Positions 25,301-37,440 of a stretch of DNA of 64,000 nt are shown here, one piece after another. The stretch's first letter is position 1; each line of letters begins with the position of its first letter. The translations under genes and the position numbers were made by a program. The DNA is from Sitta carolinensis (Eukaryota; Chordata; Aves; Passeriformes; Sittidae). A model generated the notes under the pieces. It was not told the DNA's origin, made no database searches, and worked only from the letters and a program-made list of their open reading frames with translations. Location: assembly GCA_032173965.1 (NCBI GenBank), contig CM063285.1, positions 27,253,660 to 27,317,659 on the forward strand, read 5' to 3'.

Positions 25301-26554
25301 TTTTAATGCCTTTTCTTTAAGTAAACTGTAGCGCAGGTGTGCTGAGTCCAAGAATGTTTTCTCAAGTCAGAGGAAACACAGGGATGATTCTTTGTGCCAA
25401 TGTAATGCACATCATAGAACAGTCTCACCTCATAGTTTCTTCATCAAGACAATTGGAGTATATGTTTAAAATTAATACTGTGTAGTACACTGGCAATTCT
25501 GTTTATTTATAGGCTGCAATGAAATGTGTTAGAAAAGCAAAAAATGGACATTGTTTCTTCTGCTGATTAGCATTGCTCCTACTTATTTGTACAGATTACT
25601 TTTATATGAATAAAAAAAAGAAGTGCTGCAATATCAGTAGGTATTTCTAAATACTCAAGTGAGCTATAAATGTAGCCATCCCTTTTGTATTTAAATTAGG
25701 TATTTGATATAAATCAACAAAGCTCAGTGGTGAAAACTGACAACTCCATGCATAATGCTGTAAAGAGAATAATTTCTCAAATATTTACTGCATCTATAAT
25801 TTTTTTACATGCTGGCAGAAAAAATACCAACTGAGTAGCCCATGCATGTATATTTTAACTATTTTACAATTTGTGTCATTTTAATCCTCATAGTACCTCA
25901 TTTTTTTCTTCCAGTAGACTAAATAAGAAATCTATGATTACTTACAGAGTCCTTAACAATGGGAGACACTATTAAGCATGCAGAGAAAACAAATGCAGAC
26001 CATGAATTTAATTCTAGTTTTCATTATCTTTTATTTGTTTATCACACCCTAAAGCTGTCGATTCTATTCTCATATTCATCTTTCTAGTAAAATGTTTGGA
26101 GGCAGAGGGGAATGTGCTGAACAACTGAATTATTGATTCACTTTATGTGAGAAGAAATCCCTGTATATTAAAAATTCTAATGTCATAAGTTACTAATGTA
26201 TTTTTCCAATATTTGTAACTCTGGAAGGGTCCTAATTCTTGATGGTAAATTATTGTCAAAGTACATTAAATATTTTATTCAGGGTATGGTATCATAAATT
26301 GAGAAATCTTGATAGCAAATGTACCCACTTTAGTAACATCTCAAATTCTGTTAGGAAATGTTTCATGTCAGCATGGTGATGTATTTGGCCTTTGTTCAAC
26401 CTCTTGCAAACCATTAAGAACACTTTTTCACCCTTCTTTATGTAGTTTGCTTCTTACACTTTTTTTCCCTGTCTATTTGCCCGAGAGATATCCTAGCATA
26501 GTGGCAGAATCTGGCTTCACTGAGGCCCTACTTTTTCATGGTTTTAAGCTGGAT
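22352..26554. other. AT-rich unique non-coding sequence
   Basis: No gene is visible. A short C-rich tract lies at about 22614-22630. Open frames are short and without motifs. Confidence 0.55.
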
Positions 26555-26662
26555 TGACTGAAGCAAAGGAAAGCTCAATGATTTGCCTGAGGTTGGCTCA
26601 CTGGGGATTAGAACCTAGAATCCTCTTGCTCACAGCCATTTGCTCTAAGCTGGAAACCTCGC
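26555..26662 (-). mobile_element. MIR-like ancient tRNA-derived SINE
   Basis: The + strand reads aatgatttgcctgaggttgg, then ggggattagaacctagaatc, then a ctctaagctgg-type block. This follows the reverse complement of the MIR core and tRNA-like head (gacttgcccaaggtcacac, then gggattcgaacccagg, then the box A region). The gattagaacctag stretch corresponds to the RNA polymerase III box B in reverse. It is strongly diverged, as expected for MIR copies in a bird. Related amniote SINEs with a tRNA head cannot be excluded. Confidence 0.5.
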
Positions 26663-29163
26663 TGCCTTCATATTATCCCAGAAAAATGAGGGGCATAGTT
26701 CACATTTAGTTTATTTCTAATAGTTTACATTCCCTTTTACTTTGTTCAGATTTTCAGAGATTCTTTTTCCCAGTCCATCTTATTTTTGGACATGAAATAC
26801 AAATCTGTCTTTGCGTTCATATTTCATTTAAGATTTATCTTTTCAGGATATGTGGTACATAATAACATTTTTTTATCAGTCTTATTTTTAGTGCCTCTTC
26901 CTATTTAGCAATGAATAACTTCTTCAGTGCTCAGTTTATATAAGCAATTGTCAAAAAGACCTATCATAAAAGAGCACCCCCAAAATATGATTTTTCATAA
27001 CCTGTGACACTTAGCAGTAAGTATGACCATCTGCATGTACACACACACACATAGACACACGAATGCATGTATTTATAAATGCAAATTTGCACACCTGTAC
27101 TCATGCACAATACTGTTTTTTAAAACAAAAGTTTTATGTAATGGTCAATATGGTTATACCTTATTTTAGAAAGAAGAAAGGCTCCAAGATAACTTTTTTG
27201 TTTCCCCAGTACCAAGACGTAAGTCATTTGACCAATGACAGAATCCCTTGAAGTTCTGTGCCTTCTAGCAATGAGACTATTGGGTTTCCAAGCTATAGGG
27301 TTTCCAATAATTTCCTATAGCAGTCTTCCCTCTTACTAACAAAATCTCCAGTGCTGCAAGTGTATCCGTAAAAGTGTATATGCTTAAGCTGTTAGAATTT
27401 AGATCCCAAACTGTGGCAGAGAAAATTCTTCTCATAATTTTATGCCATAATTTTACTGGTGATGTTATTGTCGCAGTTGTTTTTCCAATTCTGAATGCAT
27501 AATTAAAGTGCATTTTCAGATCTGGTGGTAGAAGACACACTGGCCTTGAGGGATTGATAATTATGAAGAGATTCCTAATCTATTATACATGACAGTAGGA
27601 AGAGGCAAAAATAAGGAGTAAAAGGTAAAGGACAACAACCTAGAGTGTCAGGGAACATACAGGAAAGTACACAAGGTCAGTCTGTGGCATACAACATTTC
27701 CTTGCCATCTTAAGCAAAAATATCTTAATGGAATATAGAATAAAGTAAAAAGACTTTTTTTTCTACTTTTCTTTCCTCCCCCACACAAACACAGAAGAGC
27801 TTCTGCATTGAGAAGACTTATTCTCCTGGGCAGAGAAAGAAAAACATGTATCACATATTTTTAGTCAAATTTCTGTACCTGTCAAGCAGTAAACATGTTA
27901 TAAAACCTAAACAGAGGAATAAAATTTTGTCGTCTTGGTTGGAAAAAAAAACCCAAAAAACAAAAAAAAAAAAAAAAAAGCTATAATTTTACTAACTTTG
28001 GAGATGGACCACTCTGTAATCCTGAAAAATTTATTTCATGGATGTCTCCACATTACTAAGTCTAAAGCTACCTTCCATTTCTTTGGTCCTCTCATGTTGC
28101 CCAGACATTTCTCATTTCTATATTGAAGGAGACTAATGAGTTGACCTTTTGCTTCATGAGCTTGTTTAACATAAAAATTACAGGTAGATTCACAGATTAG
28201 GTGGAGGCTGAAATGCATTTTTCAGTTTCCTCCCTCACAATTGTAAGGGATATGCTCTTGAAGAGTATCACACTGCAGTGGGTCAGGTGATCCCCATGTA
28301 GTCTCAGAGACTTCTTTTAAAAATATTCCAAAGAATTCTTTAGGTCACTAGGAATTTTCTCAACAAATCAAAGAAAGGAAGCAGCATAGGAACATGCCTA
28401 ATTTGTTAATAATTTAGAAAATTATCATCATTCTGACCAATTCAAGTCTACTCCAGCTTGTGAGGCTTAAGGGAGACCAGATGGTGGTAGTAAATTGGAA
28501 GGTATCCAAAATTGCTTTTGAGTTAATTGATATAGTGGAGAAGAGATCTCTGAAGAAGTATATATCCCCAGGTAGTTGATTGCTTTGGAATTCCAGCAGA
28601 GAAGAAATGTGTCAAAAATGAGAGAAGAAACATAAGTTACTGAGTGGTTTAATCTTAGATTTAGCCGACTGAATTTCTAGCCAAAAATACATTGAAAACA
28701 AAAAAGAAATAATTTGCTAAATAAGGAAAAAGTGAACATTGCATAACTATATGGAATTGATACAACAGCCTTTAGTTTTAACGTTTTGTATTTACACTTT
28801 TTTCCATTGTTTTAGTGTATAGAAGACTTATTTTTAATTTGAACCAGTAAATTTCAATCAGAATGGCAACTTTGGCCCTTCTAACAGTATATTCTTACAT
28901 ACTGCTAAATGAAATTGTGTACTAAATTAGAACTGCCACCAAAGATTGTTTAAATTCTCTATAAAACAGGACAAATCAAACTGGAAAAGTAATTCATAGC
29001 TACTGTGAAATGGAAAATTAATATAGAACTTTAAATCACAGAGAAATCAGGATCTACATAGTAAATATTCACTCTCCTCTTAGGCTTCCTAGCTGAACGC
29101 GTGCATTGTTCCCACCTAGTAAGGAAGAAATCTACTTCTACTATATATTTGACATTATAATGA
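26663..29163. other. AT-rich unique non-coding sequence with small simple repeats
   Basis: It holds a short (AC)n at about 27039-27060 and an A-rich tract at about 27940-27979. No gene or transposon is recognised. Confidence 0.55.
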
Positions 29164-29238
29164 TTACAGAATCTTAGAAGTATTTAGCTTGGAAAAGAAC
29201 TCTAGGATCATTGAGTCCAATCTTTAATACGCAACAGA
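29164..29238 (-). mobile_element. CR1 LINE tail fragment (short)
   Basis: The + strand reads tacagaatcttagaagtatt, then ttggaaaagaactctaggat and cattgagtccaatc. This is the reverse complement of the last part of a CR1 3' UTR (gattggactcaatgatcct... ttccaa... attctgta). Only the terminal 75 bp or so is recognisable, and it is substantially diverged. Confidence 0.72.
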
Positions 29239-29270
29239 CATTGAGTATAAGCTTTGGTAGCTTAGCTTAG

Positions 29271-29384
29271 TTTTATTTTTCTTCTCCATTTATTTTTCTT
29301 TCTGTCTTCTTCGTTTTTTCTTTCATTTTTCTTTTCCGTTTTCCTCTTCTCCTTCCTCTTTTTCCTTTTTTTTTTCTTTCCTCT
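29271..29384 (+). repeat. Pyrimidine-rich low-complexity tract
   Basis: Over about 114 bp nearly every base is C or T, with irregular TTTC, TTCC and CTTCT units. It is low complexity and non-coding. Confidence 0.9.
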
Positions 29385-30453
29385 AAATATATATAATTGC
29401 ATGTATTTAGTTTGTAACAATGAGAAATCCTTCAATATTTTTATTAATTTAATTTTGGAAATGTTTCTTCAGGAGACAGCATTTTCTGTGCTTTTCTTTC
29501 ACATGATGTCTTTCAATCTTTTTAGTGTGCATTCCATTAGAAGAGCAGTCAATGTGACCTTCTTCTATGGGGTTAATAAAGAATGCATAGTTTCATAAGC
29601 TTGATTCAATTTCCTTAATGTGAGCACGCTGAATAAGTGACCATTATAGTATTTGTCTGGTATTCTGTGCTTCAGCGTGCAGTTACCAACCTTTTACATG
29701 AATGACCCCATCTGGTGTGCATTTGGCCACGTAAGGTGAGACAAAAGCAAAATAGATTTTCCTTAGCATTAAATCAAATTTCCACACACTGTACTCTCTA
29801 ATGTGGATCTAAAATGTATCAGGTCATTTATTATTTAGCTGCATTGCATTTTGCGCTTTTTTTTAATTCCATCCCACTTTCCCAGTTTTAATAAATGCAT
29901 GAGTAGATGCAATATTTGAGCATTATATCTTAGAAATTCAACACTTTCAACAGATTCTTCAGACTTCAAAGAATTTAATATTAGTATCATAAAAGGTCTT
30001 TTGAAGAATAATACTGGAACATAAGAAAAATGACTGCTTGAGTGTGCCCTAACATTTTGAAAGTGTTTTATTGCTTTAATTTCCTGTCTTACTAAAGTAA
30101 CAAGAGGCATAATAGAAGATATACTGTAACAGAGTTAGCAATTTATTAGAAGGCCTGAGCTGGTTGAGGACTTTATGGGATGTGAAAAAGAAAACCTCTA
30201 TTTAGTTGAAAAATGGAGACAAGCTGCAACATTAATGTTGCAGCAGCTTTAAATGGAGTGCTATCTTTGACTGATAAGTTGCTTCTAAAAGACCAGTATG
30301 TTTGAATAGGATAAATCTGTAAATATAGGTCTTACTCAGTCCCTGTTGTGAGTGGATGGCTTCCTGGAAATGTAGTGCTATTTCATCCGTGAGTTGTATA
30401 TGGGACGATGTTGCTATTTGGATTCCATATAACAAAGGCACTGTTGCAATGAT
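29385..30453. other. AT-rich unique non-coding sequence
   Basis: No gene is visible. It contains a perfect 22-bp palindrome at 30223-30244 with arms gctgcaacatt and aatgttgcagc. Confidence 0.55.
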
Positions 30454-30610
30454 ATTCATAGAATTATAGAATAGCTTGGGTTCAAAGGGATCTGAAGGAT
30501 CATCTAGTTCCCACCCCCTGCTGTGGGCAGGGACACCCTCCCCTAGACAGGATTGCTCAAAGCCCCATCTTGAACATTTCCCAGGATGAGGCATCCGCAA
30601 CTTCACTGGG
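30454..30610 (-). mobile_element. CR1 LINE 3' end
   Basis: The + strand starts attcatagaattatagaata, the reverse complement of the CR1 terminal repeats. It continues gcttgggttcaaagggatct, gaaggatcatctagttcc and the typical cccctgctgtgggcagggac, then accctcccctagacagg, up to a cttcactggg segment near 30610. The element is 5'-truncated. Part of the minus-strand open frame at 30232-30606 arises from it and is not a gene. Confidence 0.93.
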
Positions 30611-32223
30611 CGTAATATGTATTTTCATTTATTTATTCTACTTCCACATAAGTGACTTAACTAATCTGAGCTTTGGCAATGTGGTATAGTCGAAGTTTAG
30701 ACTATGCTAAGTTTTTAAAGTTTTACCTATTTGCTCTTTGTAAAACGAATGCTGGAACTCATTTCACACAAAGCTTAAAAATAAATTTTTAAAGATTATA
30801 GAAATGGAAGATGTGACAGTAACTAGCCTGTAAAATTATGATGCAAGATGAATTCAAAAAGCAGTTTTTTCCTTAGAAGGAGCAATAGACTATTGGGTTG
30901 CTGTTTACAGGGTGCATAGCAAGATATGCAGGCATCTGTATGCTTGTGATGGAAGTTGCATGTTTATCACTGCAGAGCAAGAAGTACAAGAATCACAAGA
31001 GCTTCTTAATCCCACTACAGTTCTGCCACTGAAGGATTACAAAACAGCTGGTTGTAACAGATTGCTTGGTATTGCCAGAGAACAAAACAAAACAAAAATG
31101 TGTAATAATGTGTGGGCAATGCCTTTGAAACAACATAAAATACAGTTTAGATGGAGATTTTATTGATAACACTATTTTTAGTGGATTGCACGGTGTGAAT
31201 TACTTAGAGAAATTTATTCTTATTTATTATATTTGGTGGGTTATTGAACAATGCTACTTGTGTTTTGTTTGGATTTTCTTCCATTGAGACTCTCCTAGTC
31301 ATGTTTTAAGAAGGGCAAATTGTATAAATCACATAATAGAAATATAACCTTAAAAGTTTAGGTATTGAATTAGTACCTTGGACACCTAGGGGCTCAAGAA
31401 AAAGCCCAAATATTACTGTTATCCCTATGTTGGTCTTTGAAAGAATAATGATTTGCAAGGCTTATTGCCTACTGAAGCACAAAAGATTTCCTCTGGGCTT
31501 GCCACAGACAATCCTCAGGCATGTTAGAGGAGTCAACTAGAGTTAGTTCAAAGTGAATTACTTTGTTTTAATCATGGTGACTTTACCATCTCAGTCATGG
31601 CATGTAGTATCTTTTGTCAGTATTTTTTTCCTTTTAAATGACAAGTTTGGTCATTTTTTTAAGGCATATTTTAAGAGTGTTTGTGAGATTTGTAGATTCA
31701 ACAGCTCTTCAAAGGCTTTCTGTCTTGCTTTAAAACCCTGAAATTTTGTATCGTATCTATTTCATCACCTTGAGGCAGTTCTAAGTTAAAATATATGGAG
31801 ATGTTTTGCAACTGAATGAGTTCTTAGTATGATATATAACTAATTATATCGCTATAATGAGTCCAAATTTGAAAAAGCAAATAAAAAATGTTGCACTAAG
31901 GATTACTAAGAACTAACATTACCAGCTCTTCATTTATTTGCAAATAGGAAGCAGGTATATAACCATAGTATTCACAAATATTGCTATCAATAAATAAAAA
32001 AATTCAACACTTTGATTGCTTTAATATTTAGCTAATTAACTATGAAACCTTGGAGGATTTAATGCATTTTCCAAAGTCAGTGCCAATTTCATAATTACTT
32101 CAATCACTTCCTAAACTGCTAACTTTATCAGGATACCAAATAGTAATCAATGAACAAAAAATGTAAATCTGGTCCTTTATCAATTTTTTTCCTCAACACA
32201 CCTGAGACAGATTGCTGCTGAGA

Positions 32224-32226
<3 letters not shown>
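30611..32226. other. AT-rich unique non-coding sequence
   Basis: Nothing beyond chance open frames is seen. Confidence 0.55.

Positions 32227-32272
<46 letters not shown>
32227..32272 (+). repeat. T46 homopolymer
   Basis: Forty-six consecutive T residues, the longest homopolymer in the window. I see no retroelement body next to it on either side, so it may be an expanded mononucleotide tract rather than a poly(A) tail. Confidence 0.97.
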
Positions 32273-35200
32273 CATAGTATAGCAGATTAATTTCTGAATC
32301 TTCCAGAAAGATTCAGCTTTTTTGGAATCCTTTTAAAGAGGTTAAATCACCTGGACTCAACTGAATTTTATAGAGTAAATCAATAGGCTCGATGGTAATA
32401 CAATCACTCTGGTATTTTTTTGTTAATAAAGGTTATAAAACTACTGATGATGATGGTCTTTACCCTTAGCCCTTCCTATATTTATGTCTCTGGTCCAATA
32501 ACCAGAGGGATCATGGAGGTGTGCTTTATCTTCATTTTAGCCCTCTTGATATCATTTTAGTCCAAAAGGGAAATCAAATGATATACAGAAGATGCTAAAC
32601 TTGCAGAACTCTCAGGTCATTAGAAACTAATTAGAAACAACTTATGGATTTCAATGATCCTTTAGGTAGGATGTGAGAGAGGGATCAAAAAACAGTTAAC
32701 ATCTTCACTTACTCATCCTCTCCAGACAATGTGGAAGTGTGTGACAATTTCTGAGTTATTTTCTATTATTGATTTTTTTACAATATAAACCTGTCATTTT
32801 TGGAGTAGGTGAAGTGCAAGAAAATACTGAGATACTAATGTAGACAATAGGTCTTTTCACTATGACTTCATTAATTAATATTCAAATGTTATGATTTTCT
32901 AAATCAATAATCCCCAAATATCTACCTGAATTACAGCTCTTGTCATGTATGGTCTAGTTCAAAAGAAAGATGTTGTGCTATGAAAAACTTGAAGGCTACA
33001 AATTAGTAATAGGCACACTGTTAATATTAGCAGTTTTATGCAAGCTGCTATTCATCCCCAGGTTTAGAATGCTAAAGTCTAGGAAGTTTGTAAATCTTAG
33101 AATCATCTCTGCTGCTACATCTCAACGTTTCCATATGAAATAGCTTTCTTCTCCTGAAGCATGGATCACTTTGTGACAATATAGCTATCACTGATGTCCA
33201 GCAGAGTAAGAGGCGCTAAGTTATAAGACTTTATGAGAAAGTCTTTCTACCTGTTATTTGCAAGAGGTACTTGCCTTCCCCCCAAAACACAAAAACTCTT
33301 TAGCTTGAGAATGTCTGTGAGGAAATCTACTGACTATTGATGTCATTCACTCATGTGCAAACTAATACTTTGATCTGTCCATCTTAATAAAGCTGAAAAA
33401 TAAATAAAAACAAATAATAAATAAGAAATCATTTTAAAAAATAAATAATTAATAAATAAAACTTTAACAGTCGTAGTTTGTACAAAGTTGACTCTTTTTA
33501 GCACAACAGAACATCTAAATGCATGTGTACATGGCTAAGTCTAGCTGGAATCCATGAAGAAGAATTAATCCTCTGTGGACAAGGCTGAACTTTTGATATT
33601 CCAGCTGGCCAGTCCTGCATGTTAGGGAGCTACAGAATAGTTTATATTCCAAGTTTTGACAATCAGTAGACCTAGAATTCCTTTATTAACTGTTAATAGA
33701 ACTGGGATAGGAAGCTTAAAAGACTTAGTTAAAAAAATTAATTTTCTAAGTTCTTCTATGTTCACACAAATTTTAGCTAAATTTTCATTCCTCCTTTTCA
33801 TGTTACTTCTGTTGACTTACAAAAATTTCTGGAGCATTTCTGGTCTTTCTTTTGTAAATGCCTGAGTTATTATTTGTCTTGCACTGTCATGACCTGACCT
33901 TTGACTAAAGAAGATACCTTTTTCAAAATGTGGGGCTTTTAACTTACTGTTGTCTCTAAAAGCCCTATCCTTGTTTATATAGCACCTTTTCTCTTACAGC
34001 AAATGTTCTGTATCTCCAGACATTCCCTTCCTTCCAATCAATCTTGACACAACTGGCGTCCTTCCCAGGATGATTTTTAGGATGGTTATCCCTTGATTGT
34101 TGGAGACCAGTTGCTAAGGTTAACGGTTCCCTTATACCATAGACTGAAGGATATGTGTTATAACCTGTCAGCAAATGCTTGATCCACATCAAAAGAGAAC
34201 TTCAGACTTACATGTTTTTATGGGCTGTGCATAGACTGGTTCCCTAAATCATTCTGGCTTTAAGGCATTTTTCAGTAAGAATTCATGAAATCTCATCTTG
34301 CATTGCATGTAATCCAGTATTCTCTCTCCATCAATGAAAAGCTTCAGTTGTCTTACAGAATGGAAAACATACAATGATGTAGCAATTATAAACAACATTT
34401 ACTGGTTATTTTCATTGCATATCATATTCATCAGTGTATTTGGATGATCTTCTCATGCATCTTTATTGGGACTTCTGCAAATATATGAAATATTTGTTAG
34501 GTCAAACTATCTTATAGTTGTCTATAAAAGGACACTATAGAAAGATTATTTAAATATTTAGATAAATCACTTTCAAAATAACAATAACTCCTAACACTTT
34601 CATGTATTCAATACTTTCATAATGCCAAGTTAGAGATGACAGCAAACAAATGTTTATTATGTATCATTTGGGAAATTGAGAAAGCCCCTCCTGCACAATG
34701 CTGAATGAATAAGAACAATATGGAAAAAAATAGCAGCTCCACTACAAGGGTTTTTAATTAATCTGTTGAACTGTATGACATAGAATATGATGTGAGAACA
34801 GTAAATATTTTAGTCACGGTTTTCATCATCTGAATTAGTGCTGGGCTGGAATGCTCCAGATAATGAAAGAGCATATTTCTGGCCACCTGCTTGGAAGTTT
34901 CTGGGCAGTATATCCCATGAATAGTACCCTTCTTATGAAAGTTTATTATTTTAGGGATGGCAGTAAGTCTCTTTATATAAATGTAGTGTGAAATTAAGCA
35001 GGCTCATATGCAGTGTTGTGCATTTTGCAGTGTTCTGGTTTCCTCAATCAATTAGGTGTGGAAAGATAAGGAGACTGGCCCCAGCAATCTTTGGAATAAA
35101 ATGCAGATGTATGTGAGTGGACTCTGCACATAACTGGCCCATCCTAGCAGAGTTCATCAGTTTCTCCCTAGTACCTAGTACTTTTACCTACACCACAACT

Positions 35201-36607
35201 CACTACACAGAGTATTGCTGTATTTTCATAGACCTGCTTGTTTGTCACTGGCTCCATAAAGCGGCTGGTCTGAAACCTTAAAGAGACAAGCAGCGGATAA
35301 GTGGGAGAGTTGTTTACACCTAAATTTAGAGACATCAAGGAAAAGGAGAAATTTCTTAACCTGGGAACATTTAAACTCATGGATATTATTATTATTCAGA
35401 CTAATCTGTCCTTCCTGTATAGTTCATAACTAGGTGTTACATTGCACTATTACTAAACTTTGTTGTTCCTTTATGTTCCCAAAATCCCTCTTCTGTGTAA
35501 TTTCCCTTTGTTATGAGGGTCTTAGGTCACTTCTGTGCTATTATATTTTTTTCGGAATCAGTATATATTTTATCTTCTAACAGAAAGCTTATTTTAACGT
35601 ATTTTCATGTGTTTTTTTTTCCTTTGGTACCCTTTTTTACTATGATGTGTCCTATATGTGTTCACTAGGCATCCAAGAATCGTTTTAGACTCAGGTCAAG
35701 AAAAAAAATTCTTCTAGTTTCTTCTGGCCCTCTACTTCTGCTTAGCAGCAGCTAAAATCTTGGAGTTACAAATAGGTCAGGGTAGAGTGGAGAAAGTAGG
35801 AAGCAAGGAATATAGAGTTGTCAGAGCTTAGTAAATAACTGTAAGTTATAACAGCCACTGCAGGCCTAACTCATGCTGACATGATTGGATTCAGAGAAAG
35901 CCACAGCCATATCAAATGAAAAGAACACTAAAATGTAGGAGTTCAAATAGGTGCTTCCTCTCTCTCTTCAGTCTGGTAAAATAGTAATTAATTAGTCCTT
36001 TCTTCCGATGGGAAGACCACCGGGTTCTGAGTTCTTACACTGGCAGTTTGATGGATTTACTGATATAACTCTTTCTGCTATGTCACACTGCAGAAAATAA
36101 TAAATTATTATGTGTCAGAGAGAGAAAGCATGAGTTAGTTCTGTAAGACAGTAATCATGAGATGAAAGAGGAGTAGTCATGAGTTTTCAATCTTTGTATA
36201 TCCTCCAGTGATTGTTTAATATAAAAAAGGATAAATAGTCCTGGGAGCACAGAGGAGGAAACAGGGAATTGCTCAAATCAATGATTTCCACAATCATTCT
36301 CTTTTTTATCTTCTTCTTTCATATTGCCATTTTTTATATATAATGAAAAAAAGATGTCCCAACAATAATTTGGTTACTCTCCTTCAAAGACAAAATATGA
36401 TTTTTAGTTTGGGATAAAATATAGTCTCACCAAATTTTGGTGGGTGCTATGGTTGTTGGTCAGTTGAGTTAGGGTGAAGGAGTAAAGGAGAAGGAGAAAG
36501 GGAATATTAACACTATAATTTGCTTCTCTTCTGGGAATATTTTAAATTAAAAAGGTGATCCTTGTTCTCCTGACAGGAGGTCATTTATGCTTCTAATTGG
36601 AGGAGAT
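32273..36607. other. AT-rich unique non-coding sequence
   Basis: It contains an A/T-rich (AATA)n-like low-complexity tract at about 33388-33462. No gene or transposon is recognised. Confidence 0.55.
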
Positions 36608-37440
36608 TTAGTAGTTTTAACACCAGTTCAGAAATTAAACTCCAAATAAGCCACTCCCCTTTCCTCCCACCCCTTCTGGTAAGAGAGGAGCAAAGGCAGA
36701 GACTATGGGTTGAGATAATAATTTATTGCAAGCAAAAAGCAATGGACTAAGAAGCACACAGGGACATCAGCCACGTTAGTAACAAAAGTATGCGCACAAA
36801 ACAAATGCTTTACACACAAAAGTTGTTCACCTCAACTTAGTTCTCCATGGCTGTGAGGACAAAGACGAGATGGCGGATGCTCCCCATAGGTTGTGTCCAA
36901 GTGGCTCCCAGGACAAAGATGGCAGCTGTTTCCAAAGCCAGCTCTCCTGTCCCTGAGCACAAGACAACAAAAAATAATGATGGACAAACCCCTGAAAGCT
37001 TGATTGCCCATGTTATGCCATGCTGCTACCTTAGATGCTGGACTCCATTCCACATGCCTGCTTCTGGCATGGGCATCTCCATTCAGCTCCCTTCAACTCA
37101 GCTCCTTTCAGTTTGGGCTGGACTCAGCTGGAGCTGGGCTCACCTCCTCACTCAGCTCCACATGGTGCTTCTCTCACCACTGCTGCTGTCCATCACCATG
37201 CCTTGGAACTGCGTCTCCATGGAACGGGTAGGGATGGGCAGCCCTAGCAGAGGACAGGGTCTGCAGGGCTGATCCTGGCAGCATTCCTGCTGGAGAGAGG
37301 GAGGCAAAGCACTTCTGAGGGTGCACTCACCTTTTCTTTTCTCTGAAACCACGTCCCCCAGTGATGAGTGCACAGTATACAATAGCAGCCTAATCATGCC
37401 CACATGGTGCTGAGCTCCGCCCCCACTCTGGAATCAGGGA
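36608..37440 (-). mobile_element. LTR-like GC-rich element (endogenous retroviral LTR, family uncertain)
   Basis: The left side (the 3' end on the minus strand) carries LTR 3' landmarks in reverse. These are tagttttaacaccag, then aagccactccccttt, then cctcccaccccttctgg, then tgggttgagataataattta. They parallel the ERVL LTR terminus (tttatctcaaccca, gtggggggagtg, ggggttaaacc). A reverse-strand AATAAA lies at 36722-36727. The remaining 700 bp or so is GC-rich, with repeats of the word cagctc around 37075-37160, and does not match the ERVL LTR I recall. It may be a different LTR family, a chimaera or an insertion. Open frames of 141 codons (36847-37272, plus) and less fall in it. I find no retroviral protein motif in them. 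Confidence 0.5.
36722..36727 (-). promoter_or_regulatory. Candidate polyadenylation signal (AATAAA) of the LTR-like element
   Basis: The + strand reads tttatt, hence AATAAA on the minus strand. It lies about 115 bp inside the proposed 3' end of the LTR, where such a signal is expected. The hexamer is frequent by chance in AT-rich DNA. Confidence 0.3.

Noticed and set aside
29271..29384. Pyrimidine tract as a splice-site polypyrimidine tract
   Set aside because: It is far longer than a splicing tract and is not followed by an AG plus a credible exon.
30232..30606. Minus-strand 124-codon open frame
   Set aside because: Much of it is the CR1 3' end at 30454-30610, which is non-coding in this orientation and frame.
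36847..37272. 141-codon open frame as a gene
   Set aside because: It lies in a GC-rich LTR-like element. Several other frames on both strands are open over the same DNA and no domain is recognisable.
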